Source of the DNA: Streptomyces inusitatus
Lineage (GTDB): Bacteria > Actinomycetota > Actinomycetes > Streptomycetales > Streptomycetaceae
Assembly: GCF_014651115.1 (NCBI RefSeq)
Contig: NZ_BMWG01000007.1
Location: forward strand, 186,001 to 250,000
Direction: 5' to 3'
DNA: 64,000 bases
Shown here: positions 8,085 to 16,000 of the stretch, piece after piece
Layout: every line of letters starts with the position of its first letter
Position numbering within the stretch: the stretch's first letter is position 1
Notes under the pieces: model-generated
Told to the model about the DNA's origin: nothing
What the model saw: only the letters and a program-made list of their open reading frames with translations
The model's database searches: none
Position numbers and translations under genes: made by a program

Positions 8085-9155
8085 ATGACACATGAGGCGG
8101 GTTACGACCGTTCTGGTGTCCAGGTGCGCCGGGGGTGCGTCGGCACCGGCCGGGGCACGCTCCGGTCGAGAAGACTGACCGACATACTGCGCGAGCGCAG
8201 GGAAGAGCTGGGACTGAGCGTGGCGGAAGTCGCCGCCCGGCTCGACATCAGCACCGGCGTCTACGACACCTGGGAGGGCACGCCCTCCGAGGACTGGACC
8301 GAGGACCGGCTGTACGCGCTGGTCAAGGCCCTGGAGATGACCGATCAGCAGGGCGGCTGGCTGTTCCGGCTCGCCATAGACCGGGAGCCGCCCGCGGCCC
8401 TGGCGGGCCGGTCGGTGCGGACCGCCTCCCCGATGGGCCCGGCCCGGCCGTCCGGCCCGGCCTTCCCGTCCGGGCTGATGCGGCCGTACGCCCCGGTGGC
8501 GCCGCCGGTGCGGCCCCCCGAGCCCGCGGGCCCGGTGCGGACCCCGCTTCCGCAGGATCCCGGGGCCCAGGACTATCTGCGGGATTACGCGGCGATGATG
8601 GACGCCGTCCCGCTGCCGTCGGTCCTCTTCGACCGCCGCTGGGACGTGGCGCACGTCAACCCGGCCTTCCAGGCGCTCTTCCAGGGCATGGGGGAGCACC
8701 CCACCGCGATGCCGGACCAGAACTTCCTGCGCTTCGTGCTCTTCCACCCGGACGCGGGCGCGGTCCTCGGCGACCGCGAGACGAGCTGGTGCCTGCCGCT
8801 GCTGGCGCAGCTGGAGTCGGCCCTGGAGTGTTACGAGGACGACGGTGTGCTTCAGGCCATTCGCGGGGAGATCGCGGACGACCCGATCATGGACGCCGCC
8901 TACCGCTGCGGGCTGCCGCACTGGATGCGGGTGGCCGGGGCCGCCGCCGTCCACCACGACGGGGCCCTGCGCCCCCTCCACCACCCGGACCCGAGGTACG
9001 GGCGGTCCGAGTGCCGGATCGTGGACGAGACCCCGGCGACCCTCCAGGACCGCGGCTACACCCGGATGACGATGGTGCTGCGCGAGCGCAGGACCGGCTC
9101 CACGCCCAACCCCCGGCGGGGCAAGTCCCATCTGAGAGCCGTCTCCAGCAGCTGA
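8085..9155 (+). CDS. XRE regulator with MmyB-like ligand-binding domain
   Basis: A 356-residue regulator. An N-terminal helix-turn-helix (LTDILRERREELGLSVAEVA, then ARLDISTGVYDTWEGT, about residues 28-65) is followed by a Pro-rich linker of about 60 residues. From residue about 165 there is a C-terminal MmyB-type domain (MMDAVPLPSVLFDRRWDVAHVN, then ALFQGM). That PAS-like fold is known in MmyB-family regulators of streptomycetes, where it may bind fatty acids or other small ligands. ATG 8085 is used; an in-frame GTG at 8073 has its purine-rich stretch too close. A strong terminator follows at 9185. Target genes are unknown; the divergent XRE/ImmA pair is one candidate. Confidence 0.82.
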   Translation: MTHEAGYDRSGVQVRRGCVGTGRGTLRSRRLTDILRERREELGLSVAEVAARLDISTGVYDTWEGTPSEDWTEDRLYALVKALEMTDQQGGWLFRLAIDREPPAALAGRSVRTASPMGPARPSGPAFPSGLMRPYAPVAPPVRPPEPAGPVRTPLPQDPGAQDYLRDYAAMMDAVPLPSVLFDRRWDVAHVNPAFQALFQGMGEHPTAMPDQNFLRFVLFHPDAGAVLGDRETSWCLPLLAQLESALECYEDDGVLQAIRGEIADDPIMDAAYRCGLPHWMRVAGAAAVHHDGALRPLHHPDPRYGRSECRIVDETPATLQDRGYTRMTMVLRERRTGSTPNPRRGKSHLRAVSSS

Positions 9156-9184
9156 GGCCCGACCCGTAAGCCTTCGCGAGCCCT

Positions 9185-9214
9185 GTACGCCCCCGGTCGC
9201 CGCCGGGGGCGTAC
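9185..9214 (+). terminator. Strong hairpin after the MmyB-like regulator gene
   Basis: Perfect 12-bp arms: GTACGCCCCCGG at 9185-9196 and its complement at 9203-9214, with a 6-base loop. It lies 30 bp past the stop codon at 9155. Confidence 0.75.
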
Positions 9215-9247
9215 TCGCCGTGCGCCCGGGCCCGTCGGCTGTGCCCG

Positions 9248-9382
9248 GCGGCCGGACCCGGACCGGGTCCGGACATGAGAGTGGCGGTACGCCAGGGCCC
9301 CCCAGCCCCGGCGTACCGCCTTCCTCGGCCCGTCGCTCCGGCCACCCCCCATACCCCGCGGCCGGACCCGGACCGGGTCCGG
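9248..9382. repeat. Two 25-bp direct repeats, each holding a 21-bp palindrome
   Basis: Identical 25-bp copies at 9248-9272 and 9358-9382, 110 bp apart. Each contains a palindrome with 10-bp arms CCGGACCCGG around a single central A (9252-9272 and 9362-9382). They sit in a 331-bp gap (9156-9486) without a gene, between stop codons of converging genes. Two further hairpins are interleaved with them. Confidence 0.85.
9283..9320. terminator. Hairpin in the convergent gap, 11-bp arms
   Basis: GGCGGTACGCC at 9283-9293 pairs perfectly with 9310-9320 across a 16-base loop. It lies between the two copies of the 25-bp repeat. Confidence 0.5.
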
Positions 9383-9420
9383 GACCAGGCCCCCGGCTTC
9401 CCCCGCGCGGGGGCCTGGTC
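9383..9420. terminator. Hairpin in the convergent gap, 13-bp arms
   Basis: GACCAGGCCCCCG at 9383-9395 pairs perfectly with 9408-9420 across a 12-base loop. It begins immediately after the second 25-bp repeat, about 65 bp past the stop of the membrane-protein gene on the minus strand, and is the likely terminator of that three-gene operon. Confidence 0.6.
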
Positions 9421-9486
9421 CCTCCCCCTGATTCCCCCGTGTGCTCAAGGCCGGCGGGCCGCTTCGGCCCGGCGGGGTCCACACCG

Positions 9487-9852
9487 TCAGCGCAGCGACG
9501 CGACGGCCCATTCCGCCGCCACCGCGAGGGCGACACAGGCTCCCAGGGCGACGGTCGCGACGCGGGTGCGCCCCTGCCGGCTCAGCACCAGCGCACTGCC
9601 CGAGAGGATCAGGGCTATGCCGTAGAAGCCCACGGTCAGGAACGAGTGCGTGCTGCCGATTCTGAGAACGAGCGCCGCTCCCACCGCGGCCATGACGACC
9701 ACGGAGAGGACGGTGCGGACATGACGTGCCTGACGTGGGGTGAGCCCTTGGCGTTCCGGGCCCAGGTTCGCTTCCGACATGCCCGGAAGGGTATCCGCAC
9801 CGGCTCCGCTCAGGCGGTCGGAGACGGCGGCCGAGGTGCTCACGGCGGTCAT
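9487..9852 (-). CDS. Small membrane protein of unknown function
   Basis: A 121-residue protein with a hydrophilic N-terminus and three hydrophobic segments in the second half (VRTVLSVVVMAAVGAALVL, then FLTVGFYGIALILSGSALVL, then VALGACVALAVAAEWAV). I do not recognise the family. The ATG at 9852 overlaps the upstream TGA in an ATGA arrangement (stop at 9849-9851), which fixes the start and implies translational coupling. An internal ATG at 9780 would give a 97-residue form. It is the last gene of a three-gene unit led by the ATP-binding protein at 10256-10870. Confidence 0.7.
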   Translation of the reverse strand: MTAVSTSAAVSDRLSGAGADTLPGMSEANLGPERQGLTPRQARHVRTVLSVVVMAAVGAALVLRIGSTHSFLTVGFYGIALILSGSALVLSRQGRTRVATVALGACVALAVAAEWAVASLR

Positions 9853-10262
9853 GCGGGCCCGCCGACGCCGGCGGTCCACAGGGGAGCCGTCCCGGTCAGC
9901 TGACAGGCCATCAAATAGAGTGGGATGGGCGGTGTGTAGGGACTGTTGTCGTCGGGCCAGCTGATCAGCCGGGGATCGGTCCCCGGCACCTGTGCCCCCT
10001 TGGCGTAGTGCGAGGGCAGTGGCCAGGTCAGCTCCAGGTCGGAGCCGGCCGGGACGATCCACCACCACCAGTCGGAGTCCGCGAAGACGCAGCCGTTGCG
10101 CGGCAGCCGCCCCAGCAGACGGAATCCGTGGCGGGCGGGGAAGCCCACCGCGTCACAGCCCAGTGTGGGCACGATCGAGGACGGCAGCTCCAGCCGGACC
10201 AGCCCGCCGCCGCGGAACTCGCGCCCGCCCCGGATCGAACGGGGCGCGAGATGCCTCAACAC
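9849..10262 (-). CDS. Conserved-looking hypothetical protein with a tetra-tryptophan motif
   Basis: A 137-residue soluble protein, not assigned to a family. Notable segments are GCDAVGFPARHGFRLLGRLPR, then DSDWWWWIVPAGSDLELTWP with four Trp in a row, and YLMACQLTGTAPLW near the end. The GTG start at 10262 sits inside the 3' end of the ATP-binding gene (stop 10256-10258), with GGAG 6 bases upstream. The gene ends in an ATGA overlap with the membrane-protein gene. Double overlap makes coexpression very likely. Genes of this type can accompany whiJ-type cassettes in streptomycetes, but the role is unknown. Confidence 0.7.
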   Translation of the reverse strand: MLRHLAPRSIRGGREFRGGGLVRLELPSSIVPTLGCDAVGFPARHGFRLLGRLPRNGCVFADSDWWWWIVPAGSDLELTWPLPSHYAKGAQVPGTDPRLISWPDDNSPYTPPIPLYLMACQLTGTAPLWTAGVGGPA

Positions 10263-10870
10263 GACCGCTCCGTACCGAAGGGCGACCCCGAACGGCGGGG
10301 GTCGGACCCCGGTGTCTGCGAGGCCCCCGAGCCCTCGGCGCGCGCCGACTCGGCGCGGGCGTGCGGTCTGCGGGCCTCCGGCGCTCCGGCGCGGCCCGGG
10401 CGGGCCGAGAGCCTCGGCGGCTCGGCCGCCGCCGGGAGGTCCGCCCCGTACGGACCGGCGGTGTGGGCCAGCTCGGCCCAGACGGTCCGGCCGCTGCCCC
10501 GGTGGCCCGCGTGGGCACCCCAGGCGCTGGACAGGGACTCCACCAGCAGCAGCCCCCGGCCCCGCTCCTCCGCCGCCTTGGTGTGGCACACATGCGGGCC
10601 GGTGGGGGCGCACCCCTGGTCCCGCACACTGATCCGCAGCCGCTCGACGCCGTTGAGCAGCTCGCAGGAGATGAGATGGCTGCCGCTGTGCACGACCGCG
10701 TTGGTCACCAGCTCGGAGACCACCAGCATCGCCGTGTCGTGCACATCGCCGCCTATGCCCCAGCAGTGCAGCCGGTCACGGGCGAGCTTGCGGGCTCTGG
10801 AGACGTACTCGACGCGCGCCGGCAGCTCGAAGCCGTACCTGTGGTGGTCGGCCCCCGAGCACGGGTCCAT
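10256..10870 (-). CDS. ATP-binding protein, anti-sigma-factor-kinase-like (AbaA-orfA-type)
   Basis: A 204-residue protein with a GHKL-type ATPase fold. Key segments are AMLVVSELVTNAVVHSGS (N box), IQ/RISVRDQGCAP (D-x-G region) and RGRGLLLVESLSSAWG (G-rich box). The family (HATPase_c_2, RsbW-like) includes small kinases that control sigma factors or partner regulators. It is divergent from an XRE/DUF5753 gene followed by a DUF397 gene. That trio is the whiJ-type cassette known to recur in streptomycetes and to affect development and antibiotic production. The last 60 residues are Ala/Arg/Pro-rich and probably disordered. ATG 10870 is used; a GTG 10 codons upstream is also possible. Confidence 0.85.
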   Translation of the reverse strand: MDPCSGADHHRYGFELPARVEYVSRARKLARDRLHCWGIGGDVHDTAMLVVSELVTNAVVHSGSHLISCELLNGVERLRISVRDQGCAPTGPHVCHTKAAEERGRGLLLVESLSSAWGAHAGHRGSGRTVWAELAHTAGPYGADLPAAAEPPRLSARPGRAGAPEARRPHARAESARAEGSGASQTPGSDPRRSGSPFGTERSC

Positions 10871-10939
10871 GAGTGGGGCGTGGAGCGCGTCACGGTTCAC
10901 CCGACCACTGTCGCTCTGAAATGGACACCTTGGCAAGAG

Positions 10940-10962
10940 CCACTCTGAATTTTTCAGAGTGG
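10940..10962. promoter_or_regulatory. 23-bp palindromic operator candidate of the whiJ-type cassette
   Basis: Perfect 10-bp arms: CCACTCTGAA at 10940-10949, spacer TTT, and the complementary arm at 10953-10962. An extra half-site CTCTGAA occurs at 10914-10920. The site is central in the 156-bp gap between the divergent ATP-binding and XRE genes, 64 bp upstream of the XRE start. The XRE protein is the obvious candidate ligand. The local AT-richness stands out from its surroundings. Confidence 0.65.
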
Positions 10963-11026
10963 GCATATTCATCGTTGCGGGCGCGTGGCAGACTGCTCGC
11001 ATACAGCACAGTGGGGAGGTCTCGAA

Positions 11027-11887
11027 GTGAGCGAACCGCGGTCCGCCCCCACCGTGGGGCAGGTCGTCCTCGGCAAGCGCTTGCAGGATCTGCGCGAGCG
11101 GGCCGGGCTCAAGCGCGAGGAAGCCGCCAAGGTTCTTCGCGTCGCCGCGGGCACCATCCGCCGCATGGAGACCGCCGAGGTCGCGTTGAAGATCCCGTAC
11201 GTCCAGCTGCTGCTGAACGCGTACGGCATCGGCGACGAGGAGTCGCGCGGCTTCATCGAGCTGGCCGAGGAGGCGAACAAGCCCGGCTGGTGGCAGCGGT
11301 TCCACGATGTGCTGCCCGGCTGGTTCAGCATGTACGTCAGCCTGGAGGGCGCGGCCAGCCTGATCCGCTCCTACGAGCCCCACTTCGTGCCCGGTCTGCT
11401 CCAGACCGAGGAGTACGCGCGGGCCATCATGCTCAGCGGCGCGGTCGGACAGACCGATCCCGAGGAGATCGAGCGCCATGTGGCGCTCCGTATGGAGCGG
11501 CAGGCGCTGCTCACCCAGCCGGGCTCCCCCCGGCTGTGGGTGATCATGGACGAGACGGTCTTCCGCAGACCCGTCGGCAGCCCCGCCGTGATGAGAGGCC
11601 AGATCGACCGGCTGCTCGAAGGCGCCCAGCTGCCCCATGTCACCCTTCAGGTAGCCGAATTCGCCTCCGGGCACCACCCCGGCACCTACGGGCCCTTCGT
11701 GCTGTTCCGGTTCGCCGTCCCCGAGCTTCCGGACATGGTCTACAGCGAGTATCTGACCGGCGCCGTCTATCTCGACGCGCGCCCCGAGGTCGCCTCGCAT
11801 CTGGAGGTGCTGGACCGCATGGCGGCCCAGGCCGCGACCGCACAACGCACGAAGGAGATCCTCAAGGGTCTCCGCAAGGAGCTGTGA
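11027..11887 (+). CDS. XRE-family regulator with DUF5753 domain (WhiJ-like)
   Basis: A 286-residue regulator. The N-terminal helix-turn-helix spans about residues 12-65 (LGKRLQDLRERAGLKREEAA, then KVLRVAAGTIRRME). The rest is a DUF5753 domain, recognisable from WFSMYVSLEGAA, SYEPHFVPGLLQTEEYARA, RMERQALLTQP and the YSEYLTGAVYLD segment near the end. This domain order defines the WhiJ-like family, one of the most expanded regulator families in streptomycetes. The GTG at 11027 has GGGAGG 8 bases upstream. The DUF397 gene follows with no gap (TGA then ATG). It probably autoregulates through the palindrome at 10940-10962. Confidence 0.9.
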   Translation: MSEPRSAPTVGQVVLGKRLQDLRERAGLKREEAAKVLRVAAGTIRRMETAEVALKIPYVQLLLNAYGIGDEESRGFIELAEEANKPGWWQRFHDVLPGWFSMYVSLEGAASLIRSYEPHFVPGLLQTEEYARAIMLSGAVGQTDPEEIERHVALRMERQALLTQPGSPRLWVIMDETVFRRPVGSPAVMRGQIDRLLEGAQLPHVTLQVAEFASGHHPGTYGPFVLFRFAVPELPDMVYSEYLTGAVYLDARPEVASHLEVLDRMAAQAATAQRTKEILKGLRKEL

Positions 11888-12124
11888 ATGGAACACATCT
11901 ACAACGGGATGCCGGCCACCGAGCTGGGCGACGTGGGCTGGCACAAGCCGTGGAGCGGGGGCAACGGCGGCAACTGCTTCGAGACGATGAAGCTCGCCGA
12001 CGGCCGGGTGGCCGTGCGCCAGTCCGCCGACCCCGACGGCCCCGCGCTGATCTACACCCCCGGTGAGATAGCCGCGTTCATCCGGGGAGCCAAGTCCGGA
12101 CAGGCGGACTTCCTGCTCACCTGA
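11888..12124 (+). CDS. DUF397 family protein (AbaA-orfD-type small protein)
   Basis: A 78-residue protein with the DUF397 pattern: a W-x-K-x-W-S-x-x-x-x-G-N-C-like stretch (HKPWSGGNGGNCFE), VAVRQSADPDGPALIYTPGE and a final FIRGAKSGQADFL. Such proteins are encoded directly after XRE/DUF5753 regulators and are thought to be their partners. The start codon abuts the stop of the XRE gene, so the two are coupled. Length is typical of the family. Confidence 0.9.
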   Translation: MEHIYNGMPATELGDVGWHKPWSGGNGGNCFETMKLADGRVAVRQSADPDGPALIYTPGEIAAFIRGAKSGQADFLLT

Positions 12125-12204
12125 CGGACGGACCGGAACCGGGAAGTCATGCGTTCCAGCGATCACTTATCGGCCGCCGTCCCCACGGCGGGACACCTCG
12201 GAGA

Positions 12205-12235
12205 ACGGCGTGCGGGCACCCTCCCCGCACGCCGT
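12205..12235 (+). terminator. Terminator after the DUF397 gene
   Basis: Perfect 12-bp arms: ACGGCGTGCGGG at 12205-12216 and its complement at 12224-12235, with a 7-base loop. It lies 81 bp after the DUF397 stop and separates the cassette from the hydrolase gene. Confidence 0.7.
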
Positions 12236-12315
12236 CGTCGTTCCCCCGCCGCGCGGGGAGCCCGCCCGGCGCCGCGCTACCGTGGAAGGGCCGCCGATCT
12301 TCCAGGAGGGTGAGC

Positions 12316-12948
12316 ATGAAAGACCGGGAAACCGCCTCCGATGCGCCGGGCGGCTTCGTCCGCGACGGGATCTGGCACTCCGTACCCCCGCTGCCCGCCG
12401 CGACCGGACCGGCGCAGGCACTCATCCTCGTCGACGCCCAACGGGCCTTCCTGACCGGGAGCGACGCCGTGCCGGACGCGGAAGAGCTCGTCGAGCGGCT
12501 CTCCGCGCTGCTGGACCGGGCCAGGGCGGCCGGCGCGCTCGTCGCGCACCTGCGCAACGACGGCGAACCGGGAGCCGCGGACGAGCCCGGCACCCCCGGC
12601 TGGGAACTCCACCTCCCCGTACGGCTGTCGCCCGACGAACACCTCGTACCCAAGGACGGCGACGACGGCTTCGAGGGAACCGCGCTCGGCGCGCTCCTGG
12701 ACGAGCGCGGAGTGCGCCGGGTGGCGATCGCCGGCGTCCTCTCCGAGATGTGCGTCAGCGCCACCGCGGCCGCCGCCCTGGAACACGGACTCGAAGTGGT
12801 GCTGCCCCGCGACGGGCACGCCACCTACGGCCTGGACGCCATCCCCGCCTCCGTCGTCTCCCGCGTCGCCGAGCACGCCCTCGGCTCCGACCCCGAGTTC
12901 GTCCTCTCGGCGGACGCCGTCGCCTTCACCGCGCCGCGCGGCCGCTGA
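12316..12948 (+). CDS. Isochorismatase-family cysteine hydrolase
   Basis: A 210-residue hydrolase with the family's catalytic triad: Asp40 in LILVDAQRAF, Lys113 in VPKDGDDGF and Cys146 in VLSEMCVSAT, preceded by the VAIAG strand. Members hydrolyse isochorismate, nicotinamide, ureido compounds or related amides. No siderophore or NAD gene lies nearby, so the substrate stays open. The ATG at 12316 follows AGGAGG at the right distance, whereas an in-frame GTG 6 bases earlier sits too close to that site. Monocistronic between a terminator and the NACHT gene. Confidence 0.85.
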   Translation: MKDRETASDAPGGFVRDGIWHSVPPLPAATGPAQALILVDAQRAFLTGSDAVPDAEELVERLSALLDRARAAGALVAHLRNDGEPGAADEPGTPGWELHLPVRLSPDEHLVPKDGDDGFEGTALGALLDERGVRRVAIAGVLSEMCVSATAAAALEHGLEVVLPRDGHATYGLDAIPASVVSRVAEHALGSDPEFVLSADAVAFTAPRGR

Positions 12949-13064
12949 ACGACATCGTCCGCCCGGATGCACCCTCTCGGTGGATCCGACCTGTTTCACC
13001 GCGATAAGGGTGATTCGCGTGGTAGACCGGAAGCGGAACGGCGGCTGAGGTCAGGGGTGCGGCG

Positions 13065-16000
13065 GTGCGGACACGGCGACTGGTCAGCTACAGCGACGCG
13101 GTGACGATCCTGACGGGAGACAGCGCGGGGCTGGCCGCCGCCGACCGGATGCTCGGCGGGGCGCTGACGGTGGCGACCGGCGGGGTCAGCGACGTCCTGC
13201 TGAGCGCCCTCGACGCCCAGGGCCGGATCCTGCGGCTCGGCCGCGATCTCACCGCCGGACTGCGGGACAACCTCCACGGGGCCGACCGCGCCACCCGCAC
13301 CGAACGGATCGCCGCCGCCCACACCGTACTGGTGATCACCGCCTTCTTCGACGCCCTCGGAGAGGAGGGCAGCCTCCCCTTCCGGCTGGAGGAGCTGGAA
13401 CTGACCCGCGACGAGCAGATCGCCATCGCGGGCGGGGCGGGCCGCGACCTCCTGGCCGCACTCCTCACCACGGGCGCGCCCCAGCCCGCGCCCCACACGC
13501 CCTACGAGAGCCTGCTCGACGAACTCCGCCACTGGTACTGGGCGCGCGGCGACGACCTCACCGACTTCATCCATGGACTGGCCGTCTGGGACGGCCTCAC
13601 CGACCGGCAGCGCGACGCCGTCGACCACCTCTTCAGTGACGGCGTCTTCGCCTGGACCGCCGTCGAGTGCTATCAGGAGCTGTACGGCAGACTCGCCCTG
13701 GAAGTCCCCGAATTCGGGCTCTGGTCGGGCCGGCTGGACCACCAGGCCACCCGGGTCGCCGTCCGCCAGGCGCTCGGCGGCATCGAGAGCGCCCTCGCCG
13801 GACTCAGCTCCCCCAGTCCGCTCAGGGCGGTCGCCGACTCCCTCGCCACCGGCTACCGCGCCGCCCTGCCCCGGCCGATGCTCTCCGAGGGCCAGGCCCC
13901 CACGGGCGTCCGGCTGCCCACCCTCGGCGAGGGCTATGTCGACCCCGACTTCCGGGTGCGCCCCGTCCTCGACGGAGCCCAGGGCCCGGCCGAGGAGGGC
14001 TGGTGGGAATCCGCGCCCGTACGCTCCGACCTCACCGAATATCTGGCCGGCACCCTCACCACCGTCGCCGCCGCCACCGCGCCCCTGATCGTCCTCGGCC
14101 AGCCCGGCGCGGGAAAGTCCGTACTGACCAAGATCCTCGCCGCCCGGCTCACCGGCGTGGGCTATCTGCCCGTACGGATCGTGCTGCGCGAAGTCCCCGC
14201 CGACACCGACATCCAGGACCAGATCGAGCACGCCGTCCGCACCGAGACCGGCGAACGCGCCACCTGGCCCGAACTGGTGCGGGCCGCCGGCGGGGCCGTC
14301 CCCGTACTCCTCTTCGACGGATTCGACGAACTCCTCCAGGCCACCGGCGTCAGCCAGTCCGACTTCCTCATCCGCGTCGCCCGCTTCCAAGAACGCGAAG
14401 CCGACCAGGGACGGCCGGTGTTCGCCCTGGTCACCAGCCGCACCGCCGTCGCCGACCGGGCCCGCTACCCCGACGGGGCCGTCGCCCTGCGGCTGGAGCC
14501 CTTCAACCGCCCGCAGATCGCCCGCTGGCTCCAGCTGTGGAACCGGCTCAACGAACGCTCCCTCGCCGAACGCGGACTGCGCCCGCTGACCGCCGACATC
14601 GCCCACCGCCACCAGGCCCTCGCCTCCCAGCCGCTGCTGCTGCTGATGCTCGCCCTCTACGACTGCACCGACAACGCCCTGCGGCGCGGCGCGGGCGGCG
14701 ACGAACCCCTCGGCGAGGCCGAACTCTACGAGGAGCTGCTGGCCTCCTTCGCCGTGCGCGAGGTCAGCAAGTCGGCCGTCGCCTGCACGACGGGAGAGCT
14801 GCGGGAGCGCGCCGAACAGGAGTTGCAGCGGCTCTCGCTGATCTCCTTCGGGATGCTCAACCGGCACCGCCAGTGGATCACCTCCGCCGAGGCGGAGGCC
14901 GACCTCGCCGCCCTCCTCGGCAGACCCGAGCCCGCCCAGGACGGCTTCCGCGCCCCCCTGGGGCAGGGCGAGATCGCGCTCGGCCGCTTCTTCTTCGTCC
15001 AGCGCGCCCAGGCGGTCCGCGAGGGCCGAAGGCTGGCCACCTACGAGTTCCTGCACGCCACCTTCGGCGAGTACCTCGCCGCCAGGCTCGCCGTACAACT
15101 GCTGGCGGGCCTGCTCGACCAGCGGCCCGCGCTCGCCCTCGGCCGGGTCGGCGTCGACGACGACCTGCTCTACGCGCTGCTCTCGTACGCCTCGCTCGCC
15201 TCCCGGCAGATGCTCCGCTTCGTCGGCGCGCGGATCGACGGGATCGCGCCCGACGCCCGCCACCGGCTCGGCGAACTGCTGCTGGTCGTGATGGCCGACC
15301 ACCACAACCGCACCGAGCACCACTACACCGGCTACCGCCCCGGCGTCCGCGCCACCGCCGCCCGCCACGGCGTGTACTCCGCCAATCTGCTCATCCTCAC
15401 CCTGCTGGTCACCGGGGGAGTGCGCGCCAGCAGACTCTTCCCCGACGTCCAGACCTGCGCCGCGATGTGGCACCGGCGGGTGCAGCTGTGGCGGGCCGCC
15501 TTCACCGAACCGGAGTGGACGGATTTCGCGCTCGCCCTGAGCGTCCGGCGGATCTGGGACGGGGAGGACCGCGACCTCGACATCCGCCCCGCCCAGGAGC
15601 TGCCGGACCCGCCCGAACCGGTCGACGTGTACTGGCTGCACGGCCTCTCCCCGGCCCACGAGGACCGAAGCCGCGCCGTCAACCGGGTCCGCCCCTACGC
15701 CGAGCAGATCCGGCACAAGACGGCGGTCTCCTCAGGCGCCGACGACGCCATCGTGCTCCACGCCGTCGACCCCCTCCTCACCTGGCTCGCCCCCGCCGTC
15801 ACCACCTTCGTCGGCACCCCCGACGGCACCGCCGTCTCCGTCGCCCACGGCCTGACCTCGCTCTGGCTCGCCAGCGGCCTGGGCGCGCCGGAGGACGAAC
15901 TCGCCGCCCAGTACGAGCACTGCGCCACCTTCATCGGCCCCGGCGGCGGACTCGACGACACCTCCCAGCGCTGCGTCATGCGCCTGATCCTCCGACAGCT

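Noticed and set aside
12996..15716. A 906-codon open frame on the minus strand over the NACHT gene
   Set aside because: It mirrors the GC-rich NACHT reading frame on the other strand, has no recognisable domain and lacks a good start. It is a shadow frame.
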